Counted from the stretch's first letter, positions 35,424-44,069 are shown. The stretch is DNA of 46,939 nt from Chelatococcus sp. (GCA_003248805.1 QFQY01000040.1:1-46939), one strand, 5' to 3'. The notes: generated from the sequence alone by a model not told the origin. A program made the numbers and translations.

Positions 35424-35615
35424 GAATCCGACGCCCTCGGCATTCCGGCCAAGCCGGAAACCGTGACGATCGCAACTGACGAACTGGGGACGCCGCACGA
35501 GATGTCGTATCTGACGGCCCTGAGACTACAAGATGCCCTGACTCGCCGACAAGAGTCCGTGAATCGGAAAGAGGCTTTTCCCCAGCCCATCGTGCAGACG
35601 GCGGCCGGGTGAATC
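35424..35615. promoter_or_regulatory. Cluster of five GANTC (CcrM) sites upstream of gcrA
   Basis: GANTC occurs at 35424-35428, 35540-35544, 35553-35557, 35561-35565 and 35611-35615. Three fall within 26 bp. On the minus strand a possible promoter TTGTCG (35552-35547)/TGTAGT (35530-35525) with 16-bp spacing encloses the site at 35540, the arrangement reported for GcrA/CcrM-controlled promoters. Confidence 0.65.
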
Positions 35616-35646
35616 CTTTTGGCAACGCTTGCCGGGAGCCCCGCAA

Positions 35647-35676
35647 TTGACAGGGCGGCGCCGATTTATACATAAT
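35647..35676 (+). promoter_or_regulatory. Strong candidate sigma-70-type promoter for argD-argF-hslO
   Basis: A consensus TTGACA (35647-35652), 18-bp spacer, and CATAAT (35671-35676, 5 of 6 matches to TATAAT). Predicted start is near 35683, giving a leader of ~215 nt before argD. Confidence 0.7.
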
Positions 35677-35689
35677 TGCCTCAAGCGAA

Positions 35690-35719
35690 GCCGCCCCGAC
35701 CGGGCGGCCTTATGTTTTT
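35690..35719 (+). terminator. Terminator-like hairpin at the start of the argD leader
   Basis: GCCGCCC (35690-35696), 5-nt loop, GGGCGGC (35702-35708), then CTTATGTTTTT. It sits directly after the predicted transcription start. It could be an attenuator, the end of a very short RNA, or a 5' stabilising stem. Confidence 0.5.
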
Positions 35720-35720
35720 G

Positions 35721-35855
35721 ATGGAGCGGAGTTTCCGCCATGCGGGTGACGGTGCTGCGAGGGAGCTTGGGGCGGCTGCGACGATGATGTCGCAAGCGGG
35801 TCGCATGATGCCGGTTGGCGCGAGTGTCGCCGCCATCGATCCGCTCGGTGTTTGA
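35721..35855 (+). CDS. Possible 44-aa leader ORF upstream of argD
   Basis: ATG 35721 to TGA 35853 encodes MERSFRHAGDGAARELGAAA followed by TMMSQAGRMMPVGASVAAID and PLGV. It starts 2 nt after the hairpin's T-run and ends 43 nt before argD. There is no clear ribosome-binding site (TTTTTG precedes it) and no similarity was recognised. It has four arginines but no Arg run of the kind used by leader peptides. In high-GC DNA an ORF this size can arise by chance. Confidence 0.22.
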   Translation: MERSFRHAGDGAARELGAAATMMSQAGRMMPVGASVAAIDPLGV

Positions 35856-35898
35856 ACAGCCCTATTTCCGCAGTCTTCGAGTCACGAGGTTCCGTGTC

Positions 35899-37119
35899 AT
35901 GACCGCCGCTTCCGTTTCGCCGTCCCAGTCCGTTCTGTTGCCGACCTATGTCCGGGCCCCCGTCGCCTTCGAGCGTGGCGAGGGCGCCTGGGCCATTGCC
36001 GCCGACGGCACCCGCTATCTCGATTTCGGCGCCGGCATCGCGGTCAACGCGCTCGGCCATGCGCATCCGCATCTGGTCGCGGCGCTGACCGCGCAGGCCG
36101 CCAAGATCTGGCACACCTCCAATCTCTACACGATGCCGGAAGGCGAGCGCCTGGCGCGCCGGCTCTGCGAGGCGACCTTCGCGCAACGCGTCTTCTTCGC
36201 CAATTCCGGCGCCGAGGCGAACGAGTGCGCCATCAAGATGGCGCGCAAGTATCACGCCGCGAAGGGCCATCCCGAACGCTTCCGGATCGTCACCTTCGAG
36301 GGCGCCTTCCACGGCCGCACGCTCGCGACCATCGCCGCCGGCGGCCAGCAGAAATACATCGAGGGCTTCGGCCCGAAGGTCGAGGGCTTCGACCAGGTGC
36401 CCTTCGACGACGAGAAGGCGCTGCGGGCCGCGATCGGCCCGGAGACGGCCGCCCTGATGATCGAGCCGATCCAGGGCGAGGGCGGGTTGCGTTCCGTGCC
36501 GCCGCGCTTCCTCAAGCTGCTGCGCCAGATCTGCGACGAGAACGGTCTCCTGCTGATCTTCGACGAGATCCAGACGGGCGTCGGCCGCACCGGCAAGTTC
36601 TTCGCCCACGAGCTCTACGGCGTCACGCCGGACATCATGTCGATCGCCAAGGGCATCGGCGGCGGCTTCCCGATGGGCGCTTGCCTCGCGACGGAGGAAG
36701 CCGCTTCGGGCATGACCGCCGGCACGCACGGCACCACCTTCGGCGGTAATCCGCTCGCCATGGCCGTGGGCAATGCCGTGCTCGACGTCGTGCTGGCGCC
36801 GGGCTTCCTCGACCATGTCGCCAACACGGCGCTGCGTCTCAAGCAGGGTCTGGCCGAACTCAAGGACCGTCACCCGGACGTCATCGAGGACATCCGCGGC
36901 GAGGGCCTGATGCTCGGCCTCAAGCTGCGCACGCCGAACACCGAATTCGTCGTCGATGCGCGCGAGGCGGGGCTGCTCGTCGTCGGCGCTGGCGACAACG
37001 TCGTGCGCCTGCTGCCGCCTCTGATCATCGGCGAGGCCGAGGTCGCCGAGGCGCTCGCGCGGCTCGATCGCGCGGCTCTCGCGGTCGAGGCCTCGCTGAA
37101 GCGCTCGGCTGCCGAATAA
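35899..37119 (+). CDS. argD: Acetylornithine aminotransferase
   Basis: 406 aa class III PLP aminotransferase. PLP lysine K251 in SIAKGIGGGFPMGA; cofactor aspartate D222 in LLIFDEIQTGVGRTG; conserved FANSGAEANECAIKMARKYH and FHGRTLATIAAGGQ. It converts N-acetylglutamate semialdehyde to N-acetylornithine (and in many bacteria also serves lysine synthesis as DapC). ATG 35899 follows GAGG at 8-nt spacing and matches family starts. argF follows after 40 nt, forming an arginine pair. Confidence 0.95.
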   Translation: MTAASVSPSQSVLLPTYVRAPVAFERGEGAWAIAADGTRYLDFGAGIAVNALGHAHPHLVAALTAQAAKIWHTSNLYTMPEGERLARRLCEATFAQRVFFANSGAEANECAIKMARKYHAAKGHPERFRIVTFEGAFHGRTLATIAAGGQQKYIEGFGPKVEGFDQVPFDDEKALRAAIGPETAALMIEPIQGEGGLRSVPPRFLKLLRQICDENGLLLIFDEIQTGVGRTGKFFAHELYGVTPDIMSIAKGIGGGFPMGACLATEEAASGMTAGTHGTTFGGNPLAMAVGNAVLDVVLAPGFLDHVANTALRLKQGLAELKDRHPDVIEDIRGEGLMLGLKLRTPNTEFVVDAREAGLLVVGAGDNVVRLLPPLIIGEAEVAEALARLDRAALAVEASLKRSAAE

Positions 37120-37159
37120 GGCACCGCCCCTCCATCCCGTATTTGCGAAGGAAGCGCCC

Positions 37160-38080
37160 GTGACGCGCCATTTCCTCGACCTCTCCGATTTCTCCGGTGC
37201 CGAGCTGCGGGCGATCCTGCGCGCCGGCGAGGAGATCAAGGCGCGCCGCCGCACTCCGGCGGCGGCCGGCGACCGTCTGCTCGAGGGCAAGGTCGTGGCC
37301 ATGATCTTCGAGCAGCCATCCCTGCGGACCCGCGTGTCCTTCGATGTCGGCATCCGCGAGCTCGGCGGTTCGCCGATGATGGTGACGGGCCGCGAGATCG
37401 AGCTCGGCGAGCGCGAGACCATCGCCGACACGGCGAAGGTGCTCTCCCGCTATGTCGATGCGATCATGATCCGCATGCTCGACCACGATGCCGTGGTCGA
37501 GATGGCGAAATATGCCACCGTGCCGGTGATCAACGGGCTCACCAAGCGCCAGCACCCCTGTCAGGTCATGGCTGACGTGATGACCTTCGAGGAGCGCAAG
37601 GGCTCGATCAAGGGCAAGCGCATCGCCTGGACCGGCGACACCAACAATGTGCTCACCTCCTGGATCCATGCGGCGGGCCGGCTCGATTTCGAGCTCGCCA
37701 TCGCCACGCCGGAGGAGCTGGCGCCGCCCAAGGGCCTGCTCGACTGGGCGAAGAAGCATGGGGCCAGGCTCTCCGTCGGCACGCGGCCCGAAGCCGCCGT
37801 CGAGGGCGCTGACTGCGTCATCACCGATTGCTGGGTCTCGATGGGCGACGAGGAAGGCACCCGTCATAATCTGCTGCGTCCCTATCAGGTCGACGAGCGG
37901 CTGCTCGGCCGCGCCGGGAAGGACGCCATCTTCATGCACTGCCTGCCGGCGAGCCGCGGCGAGGAGGTCACCGACCAGGTCATGGACGGGCCGCAATCGG
38001 CCGTCTTCGACGAGGCCGAGAACCGTCTCCATGCGCAGAAGGGCATTCTCGCCTGGTGCTTCGGCGGGGTCGGCGCCTGA
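37160..38080 (+). CDS. argF: Ornithine carbamoyltransferase
   Basis: 306 aa. It makes citrulline from ornithine and carbamoyl phosphate. Carbamoyl-phosphate loop FEQPSLRTRVSFD (S54-L55-R56-T57-R58; the second position is Leu rather than the E. coli Thr, a known variant), HPCQ in KRQHPCQVMADV, SMG loop in WVSMGDEEG, and the catalytic HCLPA. Start is GTG 37160-37162 after GAAGGAAG. The stop overlaps the hslO ATG by one base (TGATG), so hslO is coupled to it. Confidence 0.97.
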   Translation: MTRHFLDLSDFSGAELRAILRAGEEIKARRRTPAAAGDRLLEGKVVAMIFEQPSLRTRVSFDVGIRELGGSPMMVTGREIELGERETIADTAKVLSRYVDAIMIRMLDHDAVVEMAKYATVPVINGLTKRQHPCQVMADVMTFEERKGSIKGKRIAWTGDTNNVLTSWIHAAGRLDFELAIATPEELAPPKGLLDWAKKHGARLSVGTRPEAAVEGADCVITDCWVSMGDEEGTRHNLLRPYQVDERLLGRAGKDAIFMHCLPASRGEEVTDQVMDGPQSAVFDEAENRLHAQKGILAWCFGGVGA

Positions 38081-39087
38081 TGGTCGCCGCCGGAGACGCC
38101 GCCGGCGCGGCCGCGCTGGATGATCGCGTCGTTCCCTTCACGGTGCCCGATCTCGACGTGCGCGGGCGCGTCGTACGGCTCGGGAGTTCGCTCGACACCA
38201 TCCTGGAGCGTCACGACTATCCGGAGCCGGTGGCGCGCGTCCTCGGCGAGGCGGCTGCGCTGACCGTGCTGCTCGGCACCGCGCTGAAATTCGAGGGCCG
38301 CTTCCAGCTCCAGACCAAGAGCGACGGGCCGATCTCGATGATCGTCGTCGATTTCAACGCGCCGGATAGCTACCGCGCCGTGGCGCGCTTCGACGAGGCG
38401 CAGCTCGCCGCCGCGATCCAAGCCGGCGCGCTCTCGACCGGGGACCTGCTCGGCGAGGGCCATCTCGCCATGACGGTCGACCAGGGCTCGTTCGAGACGC
38501 GCTACCAGGGCCTCGTGGCGTTGCAGCGGCAGAGCCTCGAGGAGGCGGCGCATCAGTATTTCCGCCAGTCGGAGCAGATTCCGAGCCGGGTCCGGCTCGG
38601 CGTGGGCAGCGTCGTCACCGGCGAGGGGCGTCGCTGGCGCGCGGGCGGCATGCTCGTGCAGTTCATGCCGCATTCGGTCGATCGCCTGCGTGCGGCCGAC
38701 ATCCATCCGGGCGATGCGCCCGAGGGGCACGAGATCCTGGCGAGCACCGATCCCGACGGCATCAGCGACGATGCCTGGGCCGAGGCGCGTGTGCTCGTCG
38801 AGACCGTCGAGGATCACGAGCTGCTCGACCCCATGCTGGAGAGCGAGCGCCTGCTCTATCGGCTCTTCCACGAGCGCGGCGCCCGCGTTTTCGACGCGGT
38901 GACGGTGCGCGAGGATTGCACTTGCTCGCGCGAGCGCGTTCTCGGCATGCTGCGCGGCTTCACCGCCGAGGATCGCCGCGAAATGCTGGCCGATGACGGC
39001 ACGCTCGTCGTCACCTGCGAGTTCTGCTCGCGGCGCTACGCCTTCGGCCCGGCCGAGGTCGAGGAGGGGCTTTCCGCCGGCGCCTGA
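38080..39087 (+). CDS. hslO: Redox-regulated chaperonin Hsp33
   Basis: 335 aa. Activated by oxidation, it holds unfolding proteins during oxidative stress. The zinc-binding cysteines are C-x-C in EDCTCSRERV and C-x2-C in VTCEFCSRRY near the C-terminus; the N-terminal chaperone domain has LTVLLGTALKFEGRFQLQTK and SDGPISMIVVDF. ATG 38080-38082 begins right at the argF stop. Coupling of hslO to argF is seen in other Rhizobiales and has no obvious metabolic reason. Confidence 0.96.
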   Translation: MVAAGDAAGAAALDDRVVPFTVPDLDVRGRVVRLGSSLDTILERHDYPEPVARVLGEAAALTVLLGTALKFEGRFQLQTKSDGPISMIVVDFNAPDSYRAVARFDEAQLAAAIQAGALSTGDLLGEGHLAMTVDQGSFETRYQGLVALQRQSLEEAAHQYFRQSEQIPSRVRLGVGSVVTGEGRRWRAGGMLVQFMPHSVDRLRAADIHPGDAPEGHEILASTDPDGISDDAWAEARVLVETVEDHELLDPMLESERLLYRLFHERGARVFDAVTVREDCTCSRERVLGMLRGFTAEDRREMLADDGTLVVTCEFCSRRYAFGPAEVEEGLSAGA

Positions 39088-39096
39088 GGTGGCGCC

Positions 39097-39489
39097 TCAA
39101 TGCAGCGTGCGGTGGCGATGGGGCGAATCGAGCGGAAAGAGCGGCACGTCGACATCGACGATCTCCCCGCTCTCCGCCCGCATCGCATAGGACCCGCGCA
39201 TCGAACCGTCCGGCGTCGTCAGCGGGCAGCCGGAGGTGTAGCTGTAGCTCTCGCCGGGACGCAGCACCGGCTGCTCGCCGACCACGCCGTCGCCGCGGAC
39301 CTCATGGACCGTGCCGCGGCCGTCGGTAATGATCCAGTGCCGCGTCAGGAGCTGGAGCGTCCTGGCCGAAAGGTTCAGGATCTCGATCGAGTAGGCCCAG
39401 AAATACCGGCCCTGTTCCGGCGACGATTCTCCCTCCATGAAGCGAGGCGAGACGCTCACCCGGACGCCATGGCTGTCGGCTCGATACAT
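39097..39489 (-). CDS. apaG: ApaG-domain protein (Co2+/Mg2+ efflux-associated family)
   Basis: 130 aa, one ApaG (DUF525) immunoglobulin-like domain. Typical residues: MYRADSHGVRVSVSPRF, RYFWAYSIEILNLSARTLQL, RHWIITDGRGTVHEVRGDGV and the SYTSGCPLTTPDGSMRGSY loop. Its molecular role is not settled; genetic work links it to cobalt/magnesium resistance. ATG 39487-39489 was preferred to a GTG nine bases upstream because ApaG proteins start MYR. It ends 9 nt from the hslO stop (convergent). Confidence 0.93.
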   Translation of the reverse strand: MYRADSHGVRVSVSPRFMEGESSPEQGRYFWAYSIEILNLSARTLQLLTRHWIITDGRGTVHEVRGDGVVGEQPVLRPGESYSYTSGCPLTTPDGSMRGSYAMRAESGEIVDVDVPLFPLDSPHRHRTLH

Positions 39490-39696
39490 CGTCCGCACGC
39501 TCCTCTGCGCGGGGTGGCACGGTGTGGCCGTCGAGTTAGGAGTCCTCTTCGGCGCACGTCAATCCGCCGGCTCGTCCGGTGGCGCGGCACCCGCCAAACT
39601 GGCGTGGACAACATCTCGGCGGACCGACCCTGGCCGCTGGACCGAGAAATTGAAACGACCGACACTGCCGGGCAATTCGCCTGCATGGAGACCTGG

Positions 39697-40728
39697 ATGC
39701 CTTTCGCGATTTGGCCCTCACAACGAATCTCAGCTGCTATCGCGGCAGGCTCAATCCGTTTGGAAAAGGCACCCGACGCGGATCAGGTTCAGCCGGCCAG
39801 CCTGGATCTCAGGCTGGGCTCACGCGCATACCGCCTTCCGGCGAGCTTTCTTCCCGGCCCCGGCTACACGGTGGCGGAACGCCTGGCCAAACTCGCCACC
39901 CATGAGGTGGACCTGACCAAGCCGACGGTCCTGGAGCGAAACTGCGTCCACATTGTACCCCTGATGGAGAGCTTGGCTCTTCCGAAGGGCGTGGATGCGC
40001 GCGCGAACCCGAAAAGCTCTTCGGGGCGGCTCGACATCTTCGTCCGCATCATCACCGATTACGGCGTGACGTTTGACGATGTCCCGGATGGCTATCACGG
40101 CCCTCTCTATGCCGAGGTCGTGCCCCGCTCGTTCGCAGTGATCGCTCAGGCCGGCGCGCGGCTCGCGCAAATGCGCTTCCGCGAAGCGGCGACGTCCCCG
40201 GTCGCCGCGACGCGCATCGTGCCCGTCACCATCGACCTCGATCCCGACGGAAAGCCGGACGGCATCATCGGCTACAGGGCACGACGTCATTCCGGGTTGG
40301 TCGATCTCGCGAAAGTCGGCGCCCTTCCGAGATCCGACTATTGGGAACCGATCACCGCCATCGCCGGGCGCCGGGAGTTGGTTCTCGATCCCGACGAGTT
40401 CTACATCCTGGTGTCGGCGGAGGCGGTCGTCGTCGGAGCGGACGAGGCGGCCGAGATGGTGGCGTATGATCCTGCCGTCGGGGAACTTCGCTCGCACTAT
40501 GCGGGCTATCTCGACTGTGGTTTTGGACTGGCGGAAGCCGGCGGAGCCGGGTCTCGCGTCGTGCTCGAAGTCCGTTCCCACGACGTCCCGTTTCTGCTCG
40601 ATCATGGGCAGCGGATCGCGACGCTCGTCTACGAACCCATGACAGAGCGTCCGGAACGTCTTTACGGCCAGGATCTGGGGTCGAACTATCAGGGGCAGGG
40701 ACTGAAGCTGTCCAAGCATTTCGTCTAG
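39697..40728 (+). CDS. dcd: 2'-deoxycytidine 5'-triphosphate deaminase, long alphaproteobacterial type
   Basis: 343 aa, roughly twice classical Dcd (~190 aa), with a tandem dUTPase-like fold usual in alphaproteobacteria. Features: SQRISAAIAAGSIRLEKAP start, QPASLDLRLGSRAYRLPASF, NPKSSSGRLDIFVRIITDYG (the nucleotide-phosphate-binding SSxxR) and PLYAEVVPRSFAVIAQAGARLAQ with the presumed catalytic Glu. It deaminates dCTP to dUTP for thymidylate synthesis. ATG 39697 follows GGAG at 6 nt; an upstream in-frame ATG (39685) is less well placed. Confidence 0.9.
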   Translation: MPFAIWPSQRISAAIAAGSIRLEKAPDADQVQPASLDLRLGSRAYRLPASFLPGPGYTVAERLAKLATHEVDLTKPTVLERNCVHIVPLMESLALPKGVDARANPKSSSGRLDIFVRIITDYGVTFDDVPDGYHGPLYAEVVPRSFAVIAQAGARLAQMRFREAATSPVAATRIVPVTIDLDPDGKPDGIIGYRARRHSGLVDLAKVGALPRSDYWEPITAIAGRRELVLDPDEFYILVSAEAVVVGADEAAEMVAYDPAVGELRSHYAGYLDCGFGLAEAGGAGSRVVLEVRSHDVPFLLDHGQRIATLVYEPMTERPERLYGQDLGSNYQGQGLKLSKHFV

Positions 40729-40863
40729 AGCGTACTCCCTTTTGTGGAAGCGGCCGTCATTCCGGACAAGCCGCGATAGTGGCGCCGATCCGTAAATCCA
40801 TCGAAGGGCGCTGCGCTCGATGATGGATCTCGCGTCGCGGGATGCCTTACGGGAGAGGGTGAT

Positions 40864-40911
40864 GCCCGCCTGCCGACGCCGGACGGCCTTCGGGCCGGGG
40901 CGACGGCGGGC
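40864..40911. terminator. Large GC hairpin between convergent dcd and the T1SS adaptor
   Basis: The outer stem pairs GCCCGCC (40864-40870) with GGCGGGC (40905-40911); an inner CGGCC-TTCG-GGCCG (40884-40897) has a UUCG tetraloop. There is no U-tract in either direction, so it is more a barrier or stability element than a textbook terminator. Confidence 0.5.
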
Positions 40912-40936
40912 CTGAGGGCGGCGGTCCGGTTCGTGC

Positions 40937-42262
40937 TCATCGCTCGCGGAACGCCTTGGCCAGCTGGTCCTTCAGCGGCTTGACCAGGAATGCGAGCGGT
41001 GTGCGCTCCTCCGTCGCGATGAAGACGTCGGCCTGCATGCCCACCGCGATCCGGCTGGGCGCGAGCCTCGCCAGCTCCTCCGGCGGCACGGAGACCCTGA
41101 CGGTGTAGAAGGAGGCCCCGCTCTGCTGGTCGCGCACGGTGTCGGCCGAAATGCGCGAGACCGTGCCGGCGAGTTCGGGCGTGCTGCGCTGGTTGAAGGC
41201 GTGCATCTTGATGTGGACAGGCCGGTCCAGGGCGATCTGGTCGATGTCCGGAGGAGACACTCTCGCCTCGACCTGGAGGGTCTCCTCGGCGGGGACGATC
41301 AGCATCGCCGGTTCTGCGGGCGCCAGGACCCCGCCCACGGTGTGGATGGCGAGCTGATGGACGAAGCCGGCGCTGGGCGACCGGATGTCGACGCGGCGCA
41401 GCTGGTCTTCGGCCGCGATCCGCCTCTCGGCGAGCTCGGCCATCTTGCCCTGGACTTCGCGCAGCTCTTTCATCACCTCCTCGCGCAGGCCGTCGTCGAT
41501 CTGGATGACCTGGAGCTCCGTTTCGGCGATCTTGCCCTGCGATTGGGCGATGGCGGCCGCGAACTGTCCCTTCTGGCCATCCAGGGTCGCTGCGGCGCGC
41601 TCCAGCGTCGTCTTGCGGCTGAGAGCGATCAGGTTCTTGGCATAGAGGGCCTGCACGCCCTCCAGCTCCTGTGCGATCAGCTCCTCCTGCCGGGCGCGCG
41701 CGACCTCCTGCGCCTCGAAGCCGGCGATTTCCTCCCGAAGCTGCGCGATGCGCTTGCCGAGCTGGGCCTTCTGACCGTCGCGGGCCGCGCGCCGCGCCTC
41801 GAACAAGGTGCGTTCGGACAGGACGAGTTCGGCGATCTCGGGCTCGCCCAGTCGCGCTTCGAGTTCGGGGGCGACGGCCGGCTCCGGCCTGCGGTCGCGC
41901 TCGGCGTGCAGCCTGGCGCGCCGGGCAGCGAGCTCGTCGAGCTGCTTGGCCAGGACCTGCAGATTGGCCCGCGTCGCGGTATCGTCGAGCCTGACGACGA
42001 CCTGTCCCTTCTCGACACGATCTCCCTCGCTCACCGCGAGCTCGCCGACGACGCCGCCGGTCGCATGCTGGACCTTCTTCACGTCGCCATCGACGACGAT
42101 CTGCCCGGAGGCGACGACGGCGCCCGAGACGGTGGTCGCCACCGCCCATACGCCGACGGTCCCCGCGAAAAGCGCCACGCCCGCAACCCCGGCGAGGGTG
42201 AGCGTCCTCAGCGAGCCCAGAAAGGCCGTTCGATCCTCGGTCATGGTCTCGATCCCGTTCAT
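40937..42262 (-). CDS. Type I secretion periplasmic adaptor (HlyD/PrtE family)
   Basis: 441 aa. One N-terminal TM helix (LAGVAGVALFAGTVGVWAVA), a biotinyl-lipoyl-like half (GQIVVDGDVKKVQHATGGVV), a long coiled coil (~110-290, rich in Glu/Arg/Gln heptads), the second lipoyl half (VDIRSPSAGFVHQL) and a C-terminal beta domain (VGMQADVFIATEERTPLAFL). It bridges the ABC exporter and an outer-membrane TolC; no TolC gene is adjacent. Its ATG overlaps the ABC-gene stop by one base (TGATG). Confidence 0.92.
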   Translation of the reverse strand: MNGIETMTEDRTAFLGSLRTLTLAGVAGVALFAGTVGVWAVATTVSGAVVASGQIVVDGDVKKVQHATGGVVGELAVSEGDRVEKGQVVVRLDDTATRANLQVLAKQLDELAARRARLHAERDRRPEPAVAPELEARLGEPEIAELVLSERTLFEARRAARDGQKAQLGKRIAQLREEIAGFEAQEVARARQEELIAQELEGVQALYAKNLIALSRKTTLERAAATLDGQKGQFAAAIAQSQGKIAETELQVIQIDDGLREEVMKELREVQGKMAELAERRIAAEDQLRRVDIRSPSAGFVHQLAIHTVGGVLAPAEPAMLIVPAEETLQVEARVSPPDIDQIALDRPVHIKMHAFNQRSTPELAGTVSRISADTVRDQQSGASFYTVRVSVPPEELARLAPSRIAVGMQADVFIATEERTPLAFLVKPLKDQLAKAFRER

Positions 42263-43995
42263 CAGGCCACCGCCTGTCTCTGCGTGGCGGGCGCGCCGCC
42301 CTGGCGCATCATCTTCTGAAGCACGTCCGCTTTCGGCCCGATGGCGAGGACCCGCCCCTCGGCCATCATGGCGACATGGTCGACGCCGGCCATCGCGGTC
42401 TGGCGATGGGTGACGATCACGGCGATGCCACCCCGGGCCCGAACGCCGCGCACGGCTTCGGTCAGGGCCGCGTCGCCGTCATGGTCGAGATTGGCGTTGG
42501 GCTCGTCGAGCACCACCAGAAAGGGATCGCCGTAGAGCGCCCTCGCCAGGCCGATCCGCTGGCGCTGTCCGCCCGAGAGGGAGGCTCCCGCCTCGCCTAT
42601 GGGCGTGTCGTAGCCGCGCTCCAGCCCGACGATCAGGGCATGGGCGCCGGCCGCCTTGGCCGCGGCGACGATCGCGGCGTGGGGCGCGTCGGGCGCGAAG
42701 CGGGCGATGTTCTCGGCGACCGTGCCGTCGAGGAGCTCGACATCCTGGGGCAGGTAGCCGACATGCCGTCCGAGCTCGTCCCGCTCCCACTGGTCGATCG
42801 AGGCGCCATCGAGCCGGATATCCCCCTTCAGCGGCGGCCAGACTCCGACGAGGGCTCGCGCGAGGGTGGACTTGCCCGACGCGCTCGGGCCGATCACGGC
42901 CAGACCCTGACCCGCCGACATCCTCAGGGAGGCCCCGAGCAGAATGGGATGCGGCCGCCCCGGCGCCGCGACGACGAGATTGTCGACGACGAGCTCGTGG
43001 CAGGGCGCCGGCAGCGCGGTCCGGGCGGCGTCACGCTGGTCGTCGGCGTCCAGAACCTGAGCCAGGCGCTGCAGGCCCTGCCGCGCCGCGACGAACTGCT
43101 TCCAGTGCGCCATGGCGATCTCGATCGGAGCCAGCGCACGCGAGGTCATGATCGAAGCCGCGATCATCGACCCGCCCGAGATCTCGCCGCGGATCGAGAG
43201 ATAGGCGCCCAGTCCCAACACCATGGATTGCAGCAGCATGCGGAAGACCTTGGCGATCGCGCCGATCCCGCTCGTGGCGTCCGAGCCGGCGAGCCAGTCA
43301 TGGACGTGGCGCTGGTCGGCGTCCCGCCATTTGAGCCTGAGGGCGCGCATCATTCCCATCGCGGTGACGGCCTCCGCATTGCGGCGGCAGGCATCGAGGA
43401 CGGCCTGCCGCGCCGCGGCGCTGGCGAACTGGGCCCGGGCAGCCGTGCGGCTGCGCCGCTCCGTGAGCCAGGTCAGGGCCAGAATGACGGCGCCGCCGCC
43501 CATGGCGAGCCAGCCGAGCCAGGGGTTGAGCAGAAAGCAGCCCGCGAAGAAGAGCGGCATCCAGGGCATGTCGAAGAGGGCGGTCGGGCCCATCGAGGCC
43601 AGGAACGCCCGGATCTGGTCGAGATCGCGGACCGGCTGCATCGCCTGGTCCCCGCGCGCGCCCAGGAGAGAGGAGCGCTGCAGCGCCGCGAAGGCCCGTG
43701 CCGAGATGAGAGCGTTGAAGCGGGCTCCGATCCGCGCCAGCATTCGGACGCGAACAGCGTCCAGAAACCCCTGCAGGGCGTAGCAGGCGAGGAGCAGCAG
43801 CGAGATCCCGACCAGGGTCGGGACGCTGCGCGAACTCAGCACCCGATCGTAGATCTGCAACATGTAGAACGAACCCGACAGCATGAGCAGGTTGATCAGG
43901 CCCGAAAAGACTCCGACGGCGGCGAAGGCGCCGCGGCACGAGGCCAGCGCGGCCGTGACGGGCGCGCCGGAAGAGGCGGATGGCGTGCGGTTCAT
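42262..43995 (-). CDS. Type I secretion ABC permease/ATPase (PrtD/PrsD type)
   Basis: 577 aa. The N-terminal transmembrane domain (~25-310, six helices, starting AFAAVGVFSGLINLLMLSGS with the conserved SFYMLQIYDRVLSSRSVPTL) carries no C39 peptidase domain, so substrates would have an uncleaved C-terminal signal. The C-terminal ATPase has Walker A VIGPSASGKSTLARAL, signature ASLSGGQRQRIGLARALYGD and Walker B PFLVVLDEPNANLD, then H-loop VIVTHRQT. The adjacent RTX gene is the probable substrate. Confidence 0.95.
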   Translation of the reverse strand: MNRTPSASSGAPVTAALASCRGAFAAVGVFSGLINLLMLSGSFYMLQIYDRVLSSRSVPTLVGISLLLLACYALQGFLDAVRVRMLARIGARFNALISARAFAALQRSSLLGARGDQAMQPVRDLDQIRAFLASMGPTALFDMPWMPLFFAGCFLLNPWLGWLAMGGGAVILALTWLTERRSRTAARAQFASAAARQAVLDACRRNAEAVTAMGMMRALRLKWRDADQRHVHDWLAGSDATSGIGAIAKVFRMLLQSMVLGLGAYLSIRGEISGGSMIAASIMTSRALAPIEIAMAHWKQFVAARQGLQRLAQVLDADDQRDAARTALPAPCHELVVDNLVVAAPGRPHPILLGASLRMSAGQGLAVIGPSASGKSTLARALVGVWPPLKGDIRLDGASIDQWERDELGRHVGYLPQDVELLDGTVAENIARFAPDAPHAAIVAAAKAAGAHALIVGLERGYDTPIGEAGASLSGGQRQRIGLARALYGDPFLVVLDEPNANLDHDGDAALTEAVRGVRARGGIAVIVTHRQTAMAGVDHVAMMAEGRVLAIGPKADVLQKMMRQGGAPATQRQAVA

Positions 43996-44038
43996 GACAG
44001 GTCTCGAAGGGCGTCGCGCGACGCATGGGGCGGGGTGC

Positions 44039-44069
44039 CCCGGCCGGCGCCGTGAAGGCGCCGGCCGGG
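44039..44069 (-). terminator. GC-rich 13-bp stem-loop between the RTX and ABC genes
   Basis: Perfect arms CCCGGCCGGCGCC (44039-44051) and GGCGCCGGCCGGG (44057-44069), GTGAA loop, no U-tract. It lies after the RTX stop on the same strand and could slow read-through into the export genes. Confidence 0.55.

Larger units (their letters stand above)
35367..35898. other. 532-bp divergent gcrA/argD control region
   Basis: Contains, from left to right, the gcrA leader, the GANTC cluster, a plus-strand sigma-70-like promoter (35647-35676), a terminator-like hairpin (35690-35719) and a possible 44-codon ORF (35721-35855). Nothing else was recognised. Confidence 0.7.

Noticed and set aside
39100..39696. 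N-terminal extension of dcd by 199 codons
   Set aside because: The frame is open but runs antisense through apaG; the Dcd family start and ribosome-binding site are at 39697.
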